Assembly: GCA_040510375.1 (NCBI GenBank)
Contig: JBEVJC010000034.1
Coordinates: 62,001 to 126,000 of the forward strand
Length of the DNA: 64,000 nt
Direction: 5' to 3'
Origin: JBEVJC01 sp040510375
GTDB taxonomy: Bacteria; Bacteroidota; Bacteroidia; Chitinophagales; Chitinophagaceae
Position 1 is the first letter of the stretch. Each line of letters begins with the position of its first letter. Below are positions 17,773 to 24,678 of the stretch, one piece after another. The translations under genes and the position numbers were made by a program. Below the pieces are notes generated by a model. The model saw only the letters and a list, made by a program, of their open reading frames with translations, was not told the origin of the DNA and made no database searches.

Positions 17773-18273
17773 TTAATCCTTATCCGGGGGCGGCAACATT
17801 TTGTTGATAAGCGTCATCTGGGTTGCTGTTATCTTCCATTCGCCGTTCTTTTTTTCAAAAACATCAATTTTCCATTTATAATCTATTTCACCCTTTTTGT
17901 ACTGGCGAAATGGTACCTCATAGTCTTTGTCTGCAAAGAGTGTTTCTTCCGTATAAACAATAGCTATATCAGGCGTTAAAAACCTTGCCTGCCTGAATTC
18001 AAATTTTAAGGAGGTAGGTTCTAAACAGCATTTGCTAAGCAGATTGAGATGGGCTAGAATCTCATTCCTGCCCTGCCAAAACTGCCCTACAAAATTTACT
18101 AATGTTCCATCATCGGTGAAATAACTGGTTAACGCCGCCCAATCATGCCTGTTCCAGGCATTTTCTTGTTGACGGATGATATTTTTAATGGCCATTTCAT
18201 CCTTTGTATTGTTTTGTGCAGCCAGTGCGCCCGTAAGAAATAAAAATAAAGAAATGAAGATTAGCTGTTTCAT
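17773..18273 (-). CDS. SgcJ/EcaC-family (NTF2-like, DUF4440) exported protein
   Basis: A 166-residue protein with signal peptide (MKQLIFISLFLFLTGALAAQ) and an NTF2-like cone fold: KNIIRQQENAWNRHDWAALTSYF, DDGTLVNFVGQFWQGR, then YKWKIDVFEKKNGEWKI. Members are small-ligand binding or catalytic scaffolds of mostly unknown function. It lies 69 bases downstream of the AraC regulator on the same strand and may be co-transcribed with it. Its stop is 78 bases from that of the convergent monooxygenase gene. Confidence 0.72.
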   Translation of the reverse strand: MKQLIFISLFLFLTGALAAQNNTKDEMAIKNIIRQQENAWNRHDWAALTSYFTDDGTLVNFVGQFWQGRNEILAHLNLLSKCCLEPTSLKFEFRQARFLTPDIAIVYTEETLFADKDYEVPFRQYKKGEIDYKWKIDVFEKKNGEWKITATQMTLINKMLPPPDKD

Positions 18274-18342
18274 AATAATTGATTTATTATAAAACTACCA
18301 CCGCCTGCTGCCTGAGAATAGTACAAATACGACGTTTTATAT

Positions 18343-19176
18343 TTAATAAAATAAACCTTTTACGACCAGGAAAGGCTGATTTTCGAAAGCATTTGAAATC
18401 TCTTTTGGACTGGTATCGGTAAATATTTTAAAATCGCGGATCAGATGCATTTGATCAAAATAACTGCATTCGTAAGCCACCTGCGTCCATGACATGTGGC
18501 GATTATTTTCCTTTAACAACCATGCCTTTCCAAAACGAACCAACCTGCTGTAGAATTTTGGTGAGACTCCCATTCTGTCCTTAAAAGTCCTTTCAAATTG
18601 GCGATTACTCAAGCATGCTTTTTTTACAAGATCATCAATCTTAATTGTTCCCCCGTATTTTATTATTTCCGGAATGATATAATCAATTGAAACCGGTTTC
18701 TTAATTTTTGTAAGAAGACTGAACATGAATTCCTCCGCGATATTTTTCATCGCATTAAAATCAACGCTGTTAGCCAGTGCCTCCACTACATACTTAACGG
18801 TACTTCCAAATACTGCTTCACCGTCATAATCTTTTTGAAGCATTTCCTGCATAGGTTGTCCAAGTAATCTGTAGAGTGCTCCGGGCTGAAATCCGATTTT
18901 TATCATAAGGTGATTGTATCCAAGCGAAAGAATACTCCTCTCTGTTTGAGGCCCGGTAATAGTACACGCATAAAGTGTCCGAACTTGTTTTGTGATTACA
19001 TCTTCTACTGTTGGCCTGTCATAAGGATAGAATAAAATAGAATGCTCTGGTAATGGAGGAAACTGAAAAGATAAATTGGTTGCTGGATCATTTGTAACAG
19101 CATGTCCAATCATTATATTATTAACGACATCGCGAAGTGCGGGATGAGGTACAAAGAATAATTGTTTATTGGTCAT
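18343..19176 (-). CDS. AraC-family transcriptional regulator
   Basis: A 277-residue regulator. Residues 1-150 form an N-terminal sensing domain of the type often annotated DUF6597 (FFVPHPALRDVVNNIMIG; LGYNHLMIKIGFQPGALYRLLG). The last 100 residues are the double helix-turn-helix: IDDLVKKACLSNRQFERTF then SWTQVAYECSYFDQMHLIRDF. ATG 19176 gives a natural start. The ligand is unknown; the DUF4440 protein behind it is the most likely co-regulated gene. It is divergent from the Fic gene, whose operator repeats occupy much of the shared intergenic region. Confidence 0.85.
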   Translation of the reverse strand: MTNKQLFFVPHPALRDVVNNIMIGHAVTNDPATNLSFQFPPLPEHSILFYPYDRPTVEDVITKQVRTLYACTITGPQTERSILSLGYNHLMIKIGFQPGALYRLLGQPMQEMLQKDYDGEAVFGSTVKYVVEALANSVDFNAMKNIAEEFMFSLLTKIKKPVSIDYIIPEIIKYGGTIKIDDLVKKACLSNRQFERTFKDRMGVSPKFYSRLVRFGKAWLLKENNRHMSWTQVAYECSYFDQMHLIRDFKIFTDTSPKEISNAFENQPFLVVKGLFY

Positions 19177-19276
19177 GATGTCTGATCATGTTAGCGGGCC
19201 CTTTTAAACAGCCGCCAGTTTCCCCAATTAACGCAAACTTCATGCAAATGAAAAAGCAGTTTGCCTCTTAGTTCGC

Positions 19277-19371
19277 TGCGGAGAATAGTCCTCTATTGAC
19301 CGCAAAACATGCGGAGGTTATTATTGACAAATGCGGAGATTAAGCGTATATTTGCCGCAAAAGGTGCGGAG
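19277..19371. promoter_or_regulatory. Four phased TGCGGAG repeats upstream of fic
   Basis: TGCGGAG occurs at 19277, 19310, 19332 and 19365, that is at intervals of 33, 22 and 33 bases, all multiples of 11 and so on one face of the helix. Copies 2 and 4 are each the right arm of a 15-bp inverted repeat CCGCA-N5-TGCGG (19300-19314 and 19355-19369). The last copy ends two bases before the chosen ATG. The layout is that of an operator bound cooperatively by a dimeric regulator, perhaps the Fic protein's own C-terminal winged helix. Confidence 0.62.
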
Positions 19372-19372
19372 A

Positions 19373-20485
19373 ATGGCAAAATACATCCACGAATTAGCTG
19401 ACTGGCCGAGCTTTACCTGGGACGATGCGATGCTTTCTGCACCCTTGGCGGCTCTAAGATATGACCAAGGTCGGCTAATCGGCCGGATGGAAAATCTCGG
19501 CTTTGACTTGAAGCGGGAAGCTATGCTCCAGACGTTGACTCAGGATGTCGTGAAATCAAGCGAAATCGAAGGAGAGATCCTCGACAATAACCAGGTCAGA
19601 TCGTCCATCGCCCGGCGGCTCGGGTTGGAGATTGCCGGAAGCGTCAATAGCGAGCGCCATGTCGATGGCGTTGTCGAGATGATGGTGGACGCCACCCAAC
19701 GCTATGAAGCACCGCTGACCGATATGCGCCTTTTTGGATGGCATGCAGCTTTGTTTCCAACAGGCTTCAGCGGAATGTATAAAATCACCGTGGGAACATG
19801 GCGTACTGCCGAAGCCGGACCCATGCAGGTGGTCTCTGGAGCAATGGGTAAAGAGCACGTGCACTATGAAGCACCGGAAGCGGCTCGTCTAAGTGCTGAC
19901 ATGACTACTTTTTTAGCCTGGGTTAATGACAACAATAAAATTGATCCGGTGGTTAAAGCCGCAATCGCCCATTTATGGTTTGTGACAATCCACCCTTTCG
20001 ACGACGGCAACGGTCGTATCGCCCGTGCGATTGCTGATATGCAACTCGCCCGCGCTGACGGAAGTCCGTATCGATTTTACAGCATGTCGTCGCAAATCCG
20101 AACCAAACGCAAAGAGTATTACGAGATCTTAGAAAAAACGCAGAAAGGATCGCTTGATATTACGCCGTGGATAGTGTGGTTCCTTCATTGTTTGAGTGAA
20201 GCTATAGCAAGCTCAGATACGGTTTTAAAAAGCGTATTGGCGAAATCTCGTTTCTGGGAGTCTCAGCGTGATCATGCCCTTAATGCGCGTCAGAGGAGTA
20301 TGCTCAACCGACTAATAGATGGATTTGAAGGCAAGTTAACTTCATCCAAATGGGCAAAAATTACAAAATCCTCTCAGGACACCGCAGGTCGAGATATTCA
20401 GGACCTTATTGAAAAAGGTCTATTGGTCAAAGATGAGGGTGGTGGTCGCAGCACCAGTTACAGCTTAACTCCTCAACATTCTTAA
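19373..20485 (+). CDS. Class II Fic-family AMP-transferase (DUF4172-Fic-wHTH)
   Basis: A 370-residue protein. The N-terminal DUF4172-type region (YIHELADWPSFTWDD) carries the inhibitory helix SSEIEG (Ser62-x3-Glu66-Gly67), which defines class II Fic proteins. The active site HPFDDGNGRIAR starts at His207 and matches HxFx(D/E)GNGRxxR completely, so AMP transfer from ATP to a hydroxyl side chain of a target protein should be possible. The last 80 residues look like a winged helix. ATG 19373 is preferred to 19331, because the earlier start would run through the operator repeats. Target unknown; class II enzymes are usually held inactive by the inhibitory Glu. Confidence 0.88.
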   Translation: MAKYIHELADWPSFTWDDAMLSAPLAALRYDQGRLIGRMENLGFDLKREAMLQTLTQDVVKSSEIEGEILDNNQVRSSIARRLGLEIAGSVNSERHVDGVVEMMVDATQRYEAPLTDMRLFGWHAALFPTGFSGMYKITVGTWRTAEAGPMQVVSGAMGKEHVHYEAPEAARLSADMTTFLAWVNDNNKIDPVVKAAIAHLWFVTIHPFDDGNGRIARAIADMQLARADGSPYRFYSMSSQIRTKRKEYYEILEKTQKGSLDITPWIVWFLHCLSEAIASSDTVLKSVLAKSRFWESQRDHALNARQRSMLNRLIDGFEGKLTSSKWAKITKSSQDTAGRDIQDLIEKGLLVKDEGGGRSTSYSLTPQHS

Positions 20486-20499
20486 CGTATAAGATCATA

Positions 20500-20772
20500 T
20501 TAAATGAACGCAATAGATGCCCCCCTACTGTATTCATGTCGTATTCTCATGATAGTTGTTACGGCGCCTAATCTTTCTACAATATCATCCTCAGAAATAA
20601 GTACGTCTTGGATTCTTGGGTCATCAGCCTGCAAAAACCATTGCCCTGCACGTTTGACCAATCATCCAATGATCTCATCGCCGTTATAGCGAACGTGCAC
20701 AATATTTCCTGCTTTGATGGGTTTTGCCCCTCGTTTAAACTTGTGGGTTTCCTTATTGGGTACCAGTAACAT
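20500..20772 (-). pseudogene. Remnant of a UmuD/LexA-like S24 peptidase
   Basis: Read on the minus strand from ATG 20772, the frame gives KPIKAGNIVHVRYNGDEIIG, a TGA at 20662-20664 (codon 37), then LVKRAGQWFLQADDPRIQDV, LISEDDIVERLGAVTTIM and a TAA at 20500-20502. The spacing of GNIVHVRYNGDEIIG, LVKRAGQWFLQADDP and EDDIVERLGAV follows the C-terminal fold of UmuD, LexA and phage repressors. The N-terminal part with the cleavage site and catalytic Ser is absent, and the TGA looks like a decayed Arg codon. The partner umuC is not nearby. It lies between fic and tRNA-Asn, a usual place for mobile DNA. Confidence 0.5.
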
Positions 20773-20795
20773 GCTCTTGCAATATAGGGGCTAAA

Positions 20796-20831
20796 ATAAA
20801 TAAGGGTTTCAATTTTGAAACCCTTATTTAT
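20796..20831 (-). terminator. Terminator of tRNA-Asn
   Basis: A 17-bp inverted repeat (20796-20812 with 20815-20831, minimal loop) lies 3 bases beyond the tRNA 3' end. On the minus strand it runs into a T-rich stretch; it is symmetrical enough to work in both directions. Confidence 0.75.
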
Positions 20832-20834
20832 CAG

Positions 20835-20908
20835 CTCCCCCTGCCCGACTTGAACGGGCGACCCTCTGATTAACAGTCAGATGCTCTAACCAACTGAGCT
20901 AAGGAGGA
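20835..20908 (-). tRNA. tRNA-Asn (anticodon GTT)
   Basis: The 74-base minus-strand gene folds as a full cloverleaf: acceptor TCCTCCT with AGGGGGA (one G-U pair), D-arm GCTCAGTTGGTTAGAGC, anticodon arm TCTGACTGTTAATCAGA with anticodon GTT, T-arm GCCCGTTCAAGTCGGGC, discriminator G. CCA is not encoded. Confidence 0.95.
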
Positions 20909-20957
20909 ATATGTTTCCCAAAATCACCAAACCAGGGTTTGGGTTCCTAAGGGGCAG

Positions 20958-20992
20958 CAAAAATAGGGTTTTTTATATTTTATTCTAACAAA
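20958..20992 (-). promoter_or_regulatory. Candidate promoter of tRNA-Asn
   Basis: On the minus strand, TTTG (20992-20989) is followed after 23 bases by TATTTTTG (20965-20958), fitting the Bacteroidota TTTG/TAnnTTTG pattern with a slightly long spacer. It would give a leader of about 40 bases before the mature tRNA. Confidence 0.45.
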
Positions 20993-21057
20993 AAATGAGG
21001 CATTTTTTATAAAGTTGGAAACGGAAATCAACGGCACCCCAACAGACCGCCATCTCC

Positions 21058-21423
21058 CTATTTAAAAAGTCCCCAGAAACCTGAACTTGCCTCCATTCCA
21101 ACAAAAACACCATCATCTTTTACCTCCACCGGCCAGCGTTTCAGGTAATATCCCTCACCCGTCACATTACGCCCGTTTTTAAGATCAAACTTATAACGAT
21201 GCAGCGGGCACATCACATTTCCGAGCGCATCAATAAAACCATCGGCCATAAAACCACCCGCATGCGGACATTTATACGCAAAGGCAAATACCTGGTCATT
21301 GTGTTTGCCAATACAGATCGGCTTGCCCTTCACTTTCACCACCGCAATCCTATTGCTCGCAAAGTCGATCTCATTTACATGGTCTGCAATTTTTACCCAG
21401 TCGATATTAACAGCTTCGGCCAT
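21058..21423 (-). CDS. Rieske-type [2Fe-2S] ferredoxin
   Basis: A 121-residue soluble protein with one Rieske domain: CPHAG (Cys52, His54) and CPLH (Cys72, His75) are the four cluster ligands, spaced as in the small subunits of nitrite reductases and in ferredoxins of aromatic dioxygenases. It carries electrons; its partner is not in the window. An upstream TTG would overlap the hflX stop, so ATG 21423 was chosen, leaving 2 bases between the genes. It is therefore almost certainly translated from the hflX message. Confidence 0.88.
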   Translation of the reverse strand: MAEAVNIDWVKIADHVNEIDFASNRIAVVKVKGKPICIGKHNDQVFAFAYKCPHAGGFMADGFIDALGNVMCPLHRYKFDLKNGRNVTGEGYYLKRWPVEVKDDGVFVGMEASSGFWGLFK

Positions 21424-21425
21424 AA

Positions 21426-22616
21426 TCAATATAGGAATTCCGTTTTATAAGGATAACGCACCTTATACATCTGCCGCACTTTTTCCATGATCCCTTCCCG
21501 CAATAAATCCAGATTCCGTTTTTCAATGGCCGACACAAACACGGCATTGCCATGCGTTTCCCGCGTCCATCGTTCCCTTAAATCTTCCAGGATCTCCTGC
21601 TTTGTGCTTTCTTCCAGCCACTCGTCAAAAGTCCGTTCCTCATACAGGTCCATCTTGTTGAACACCGTCAGCGTTGGTTTTTCCAGCGCACCCAGTTCTT
21701 CCAGTGTTTTATTAACAACGCCTAACTGTTCCTCATAATTCGGATGGGAAATATCAACCACGTGCAGCAGGATATCTGCCTCACGAACCTCATCCAGTGT
21801 ACTTTTAAAACTTTCTACCAGGTGATGGGGCAGTTTACGGATAAAACCAACCGTGTCGCTGAGCAGGAACGGCGTTGTATCAAACACTACCTTCCTGGTG
21901 GTAGTATCCAGCGTAGCGAATAATTTATTCTCCGCAAAAACATCACTCTTGCTTAACAACGTCATCAGTGTGCTCTTCCCCACATTGGTATAACCCACCA
22001 GCGCCACCCGGATAAATTCCCCGCGGTCTTTCCGTTGCGTAAACGCCTGTTTGTCGATTTCCTTTAACCGCTTACGAAGCAACGATATTTTATCCCTTAC
22101 AATCCGCCTGTCCGTTTCAATTTCACTTTCACCTGGACCCCTTGTACCAATACCACCCCCCAATCGCTCAAGGTGTTTCCACATCCCACGTAATCTCGGC
22201 AGGATATACTGGTATTGCGCCAGTTCCACCTGCGCTTTCGCCTGGGCAGTCTTGGCCCTGCGCGCGAATATATCGAGGATCAGGTCCGACCGGTCAATGG
22301 TCTTCGCCTCCAGTTCCTTTTCAATATTGTTGATCTGTGCACCGGTGAGTTCATCATCAAAAATCACTACACGGATATCCTTATCCTTGATATAGTCCTT
22401 GATCTCCTGCAGTTTTCCCTTACCCACAAAAGTGCGGCTATCGGGATGCTGCAATTTCTGGGTGAATCGTTTCACCGACACCGCACCCGCTGTTTCAGCC
22501 AGGAATGCCAGTTCGTCGAGGTATTCCAGTACCTGTGTTTCAGTCTGGTCCTTCTGGATCAAACCCACCAGCACCGCACGTTCCTCGTTCTGTATCGCTT
22601 TTTTTGTATCGAGCAT
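21426..22616 (-). CDS. hflX: Ribosome-associated GTPase HflX
   Basis: A 396-residue GTPase. The N-terminal HflX domain (residues 1-190) includes the Gly-rich linker RLGGGIGTRGPGESE; the G domain follows with P-loop GYTNVGKST (208-216), DTVGF (G3) and NKMD (G4). HflX binds the large ribosomal subunit and splits stalled or heat-damaged ribosomes. The length and motif set are normal. It begins at ATG 22616 and is followed, 2 bases on, by the Rieske gene. Confidence 0.95.
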   Translation of the reverse strand: MLDTKKAIQNEERAVLVGLIQKDQTETQVLEYLDELAFLAETAGAVSVKRFTQKLQHPDSRTFVGKGKLQEIKDYIKDKDIRVVIFDDELTGAQINNIEKELEAKTIDRSDLILDIFARRAKTAQAKAQVELAQYQYILPRLRGMWKHLERLGGGIGTRGPGESEIETDRRIVRDKISLLRKRLKEIDKQAFTQRKDRGEFIRVALVGYTNVGKSTLMTLLSKSDVFAENKLFATLDTTTRKVVFDTTPFLLSDTVGFIRKLPHHLVESFKSTLDEVREADILLHVVDISHPNYEEQLGVVNKTLEELGALEKPTLTVFNKMDLYEERTFDEWLEESTKQEILEDLRERWTRETHGNAVFVSAIEKRNLDLLREGIMEKVRQMYKVRYPYKTEFLY

Positions 22617-22678
22617 GTTATATATTAGAGTGTACCCCCCCTGCCAATAACGCGCCAGAGGCCAGGTACAAAATTAAA

Positions 22679-22704
22679 AAAGCGGCCCCTTGCAGGACCG
22701 CTTT
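22679..22704 (-). terminator. Terminator of the barrel-protein gene
   Basis: AAAGCGG (22679-22685) pairs with CCGCTTT (22698-22704), with further CCT/AGG pairing inside. On the minus strand the stem is followed by six T, making a good intrinsic terminator 21 bases after the stop at 22725. Confidence 0.75.
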
Positions 22705-22724
22705 CACTGAAATAAATATTTTTA

Positions 22725-23459
22725 TCAAAGTCCGCTCAAATTCAGGCCAATTGAATAAGGGTGCATTTCGGCAGCTACCCCTTCCTTAAACAGGCTGGTG
22801 ATCTGGTAACTTCCAAATATGGTGAAATGACCCCATCCCACGCGGGCAATCGCTGATAAACGGGTAGAATTGAAAAATTTCTTGCTGCTTTCCTTCAGGG
22901 TAAAATCATTGAGCGTATTTCCTGAGCTGTTTTGCAGGGTCCTGTTCTTGGTATGCGCATTCAACATGGTTCCAACACGTAAGCCCACCGCAGCTTTGAA
23001 GCTTTTTCCGGCATTCATCGGATCGCCGGTATAACGGAACTCCACCGGCAATTCAGCATAGGTCATTGCCAGTTTCACACGTTTGAAATGGTTGGTGTCC
23101 GCCTGATTTGTAAACGCCAGCTGGGTTGTATTTTCTTTAATACCTACAAAAGTCTTGTTTAAACCAATCTGGTCGGAAGAGATCCCGGGACCAAAAGCCA
23201 TACTGAGCTTTGGATTTGTTTTAAACGGGAAATCAAACATGAAGTAGAAGTTAAGCACCTTACTGATACCGCCAGTCTGGATAGTATCGGGTTTTCCGCC
23301 AAGCCCCGCATAACCCAACTGGATCATGAAATGGTCATTTGCCCGGTTGGCCAGATTAATGGTCTTTTTTTTCTTCGGAACTACGTTCAGCGTATCCTGC
23401 GCAAGAATCGCAGAACTCAAGAGAAGGCCTCCGGCGAGGAACAACACGATTTTCTTCAT
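22725..23459 (-). CDS. Outer-membrane beta-barrel protein (PorT-like), unknown function
   Basis: A 244-residue protein with signal peptide (KKIVLFLAGGLLLSSAILAQ) and a beta-strand-rich body typical of the small outer-membrane barrels grouped as outer membrane beta-barrel domain proteins. Strands such as FMIQLGYAGLGG and HFTIFGSYQITSLF can be seen. The frame extends to 23480, but that start lies inside the candidate promoter element at 23478-23485, so ATG 23459 was chosen. No partner genes; a single-gene unit with its own terminator. Confidence 0.75.
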   Translation of the reverse strand: MKKIVLFLAGGLLLSSAILAQDTLNVVPKKKKTINLANRANDHFMIQLGYAGLGGKPDTIQTGGISKVLNFYFMFDFPFKTNPKLSMAFGPGISSDQIGLNKTFVGIKENTTQLAFTNQADTNHFKRVKLAMTYAELPVEFRYTGDPMNAGKSFKAAVGLRVGTMLNAHTKNRTLQNSSGNTLNDFTLKESSKKFFNSTRLSAIARVGWGHFTIFGSYQITSLFKEGVAAEMHPYSIGLNLSGL

Positions 23460-23477
23460 AAACATTTTAAGTATGGG

Positions 23478-23506
23478 CAAATGTATTCGCTAGATGGGTT
23501 AACAAA
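23478..23506 (-). promoter_or_regulatory. Candidate promoter of the 22725-23459 gene
   Basis: Minus-strand TTTG (23506-23503) and TACATTTG (23485-23478) are 17 bases apart, a little short for the Bacteroidota consensus. The predicted start of transcription falls about 10 bases before ATG 23459. Confidence 0.45.
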
Positions 23507-23612
23507 AGGTTAAACCAGACCAATCAAACATCCTACCCGGTTGATTTTCCGGCTGCGAAAGTACTGATAATGCATGTTGGAAACAAACCTTTGGGAGTTA
23601 TCCTGTGGTACT

Positions 23613-23704
23613 CCGCTTAATGCGACCTCTTTTCCCTGGCCGAGTAGTGGGTTTTGCTCCCTGGCTCCCTGCATTACCCCGCTTAATGCGACCTCTTTTC
23701 CCTG
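23613..23704. repeat. 26-bp direct repeat copying the 3' end of the AraC gene
   Basis: A 26-bp sequence beginning CCGCTTAATGCGACC occurs perfectly at 23613-23638 and 23679-23704. The second copy is the last seven codons and stop codon of the minus-strand AraC gene (LYREKRSH, stop). The first is a non-coding copy 40 bases further downstream of that gene. Confidence 0.85.
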
Positions 23705-24582
23705 TACAAAGCCGGCGAAATGCCCATTACCTTGGTGAAAAGCCTCGAAAAATAATAGGGGTCCTCGATTCCCAGGTTCTGCGCAATTTCCTTCACCCGC
23801 AGGCTGGTAAAAAGCAGGTACTGACAGGCTTTCTGCACCTTCAAATGATTGAAGTATTCCATCGGGGCATAACCCGTCTTCTTTTTAAATATATAAGAGA
23901 AATGAGAAGCCGAAAAATTGACCTGCGAGGCAATGTCTTCCAGGCTAAGCACCTGGTCGATCTTTTTACCCATATAATCAATTGCCAGGTCCGATGCGTC
24001 CTTTTCGGGTTTTTGACCGGGCGAACCGAATTTATCGTTGAATATAAATAAGGTCAGGAAATGCCAGAAGCACATATTGGTATAAAGCAGGTTGTCGACG
24101 CTGTACCCGCGCTCCAGCAACTCATACATTTCCAGGAAAAGATTGACGATCTTTTCACTGTTACGAACGCTTCCTTTATATCCGCCCGATTGTTTCTGTT
24201 GCGCATCCAGGATGGATCCGGCCACCGAACCAGTGAAGTGAACCCAATGAATAGTCCATGGATCCTCATCATCGGCCTGATAAGTATGAGCGGTTTTCAT
24301 GGGGATGATAATAAACTCATCGGCTCCTATCCGGTACATTGATCCATCAACTTCCACATCACCGCTGCCACTGGAGCAATAGATTAATATATGCTGCTCG
24401 GCTCCATGCTTCCGTTCCCTGTAGTGGTGGCGGGCCTTGGGGTAATAACCTATATCTGTTATGTAAAGCGTACCGATAACTGCATTGCCTTTACACATCG
24501 ATGGCAGTATTGTGCGTGGAATAACAATCGCTTTCTGCCCCTGGAACCCTTCCCGTTTTTTTATCGTCGTTGTTGCATTCAC
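23683..24582 (-). CDS. AraC-family regulator of the galactoside locus
   Basis: A 299-residue regulator: an N-terminal cupin-like AraC ligand-binding domain (about 20-160; HILIYCSSGSGDVEVDG, AHTYQADDEDPWTIHWVHF) and a C-terminal double HTH (SLEDIASQVNFSASHFSYIF; RVKEIAQNLGIEDPYYFSRLF). It starts at GTG 24582; a nearby ATG is out of frame. It is divergent from the DUF5107-susCD-gal genes, and a motif in the shared region recurs before susC, so it is the likely sugar-responsive activator of the locus (inference). Its 3' end is duplicated downstream. Confidence 0.85.
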   Translation of the reverse strand: MNATTTIKKREGFQGQKAIVIPRTILPSMCKGNAVIGTLYITDIGYYPKARHHYRERKHGAEQHILIYCSSGSGDVEVDGSMYRIGADEFIIIPMKTAHTYQADDEDPWTIHWVHFTGSVAGSILDAQQKQSGGYKGSVRNSEKIVNLFLEMYELLERGYSVDNLLYTNMCFWHFLTLFIFNDKFGSPGQKPEKDASDLAIDYMGKKIDQVLSLEDIASQVNFSASHFSYIFKKKTGYAPMEYFNHLKVQKACQYLLFTSLRVKEIAQNLGIEDPYYFSRLFTKVMGISPALYREKRSH

Positions 24583-24590
24583 TTGTCAAT

Positions 24591-24609
24591 GATAGTAATA
24601 AAATCCATC
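24591..24609. promoter_or_regulatory. Candidate operator, copy 1 (AraC/DUF5107 divergent region)
   Basis: GATAGTAATAAAATCCATC matches 28035-28053 before susC at 18 of 19 positions. It lies 9 bases upstream of the araC-type GTG and 70 bases before the DUF5107 gene. Binding by the adjacent AraC protein is inference. Confidence 0.5.
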
Positions 24610-24634
24610 AAAACGCATAATTTCTCCATCAGTG

Positions 24635-24654
24635 GTAAACCGATACTGGTTTAC
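24635..24654. promoter_or_regulatory. Inverted repeat before the DUF5107 gene
   Basis: GTAAACC (24635-24641) and GGTTTAC (24648-24654) form a perfect 7-bp inverted repeat with a 6-base spacer, 25 bases before ATG 24679. It may be a second regulator site or part of a promoter; it does not recur before susC. Confidence 0.4.
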
Positions 24655-24678
24655 TTTCACGTCCGACAAATAAGCTGT

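Noticed and set aside
20504..20689. 61-codon plus-strand frame after fic
   Set aside because: The minus strand of the same stretch reads as an S24/UmuD-like domain, a better explanation.
23605..24051. 148-codon plus-strand frame opposite the AraC gene
   Set aside because: Antisense to a clear AraC regulator; starts in the 26-bp repeat and has no family features.
24391..24678. 96-codon upstream extension of the DUF5107 gene
   Set aside because: It overlaps the AraC gene on the other strand, has Cys/Trp/Arg-rich unnatural composition, and the family sequence begins at ATG 24679.
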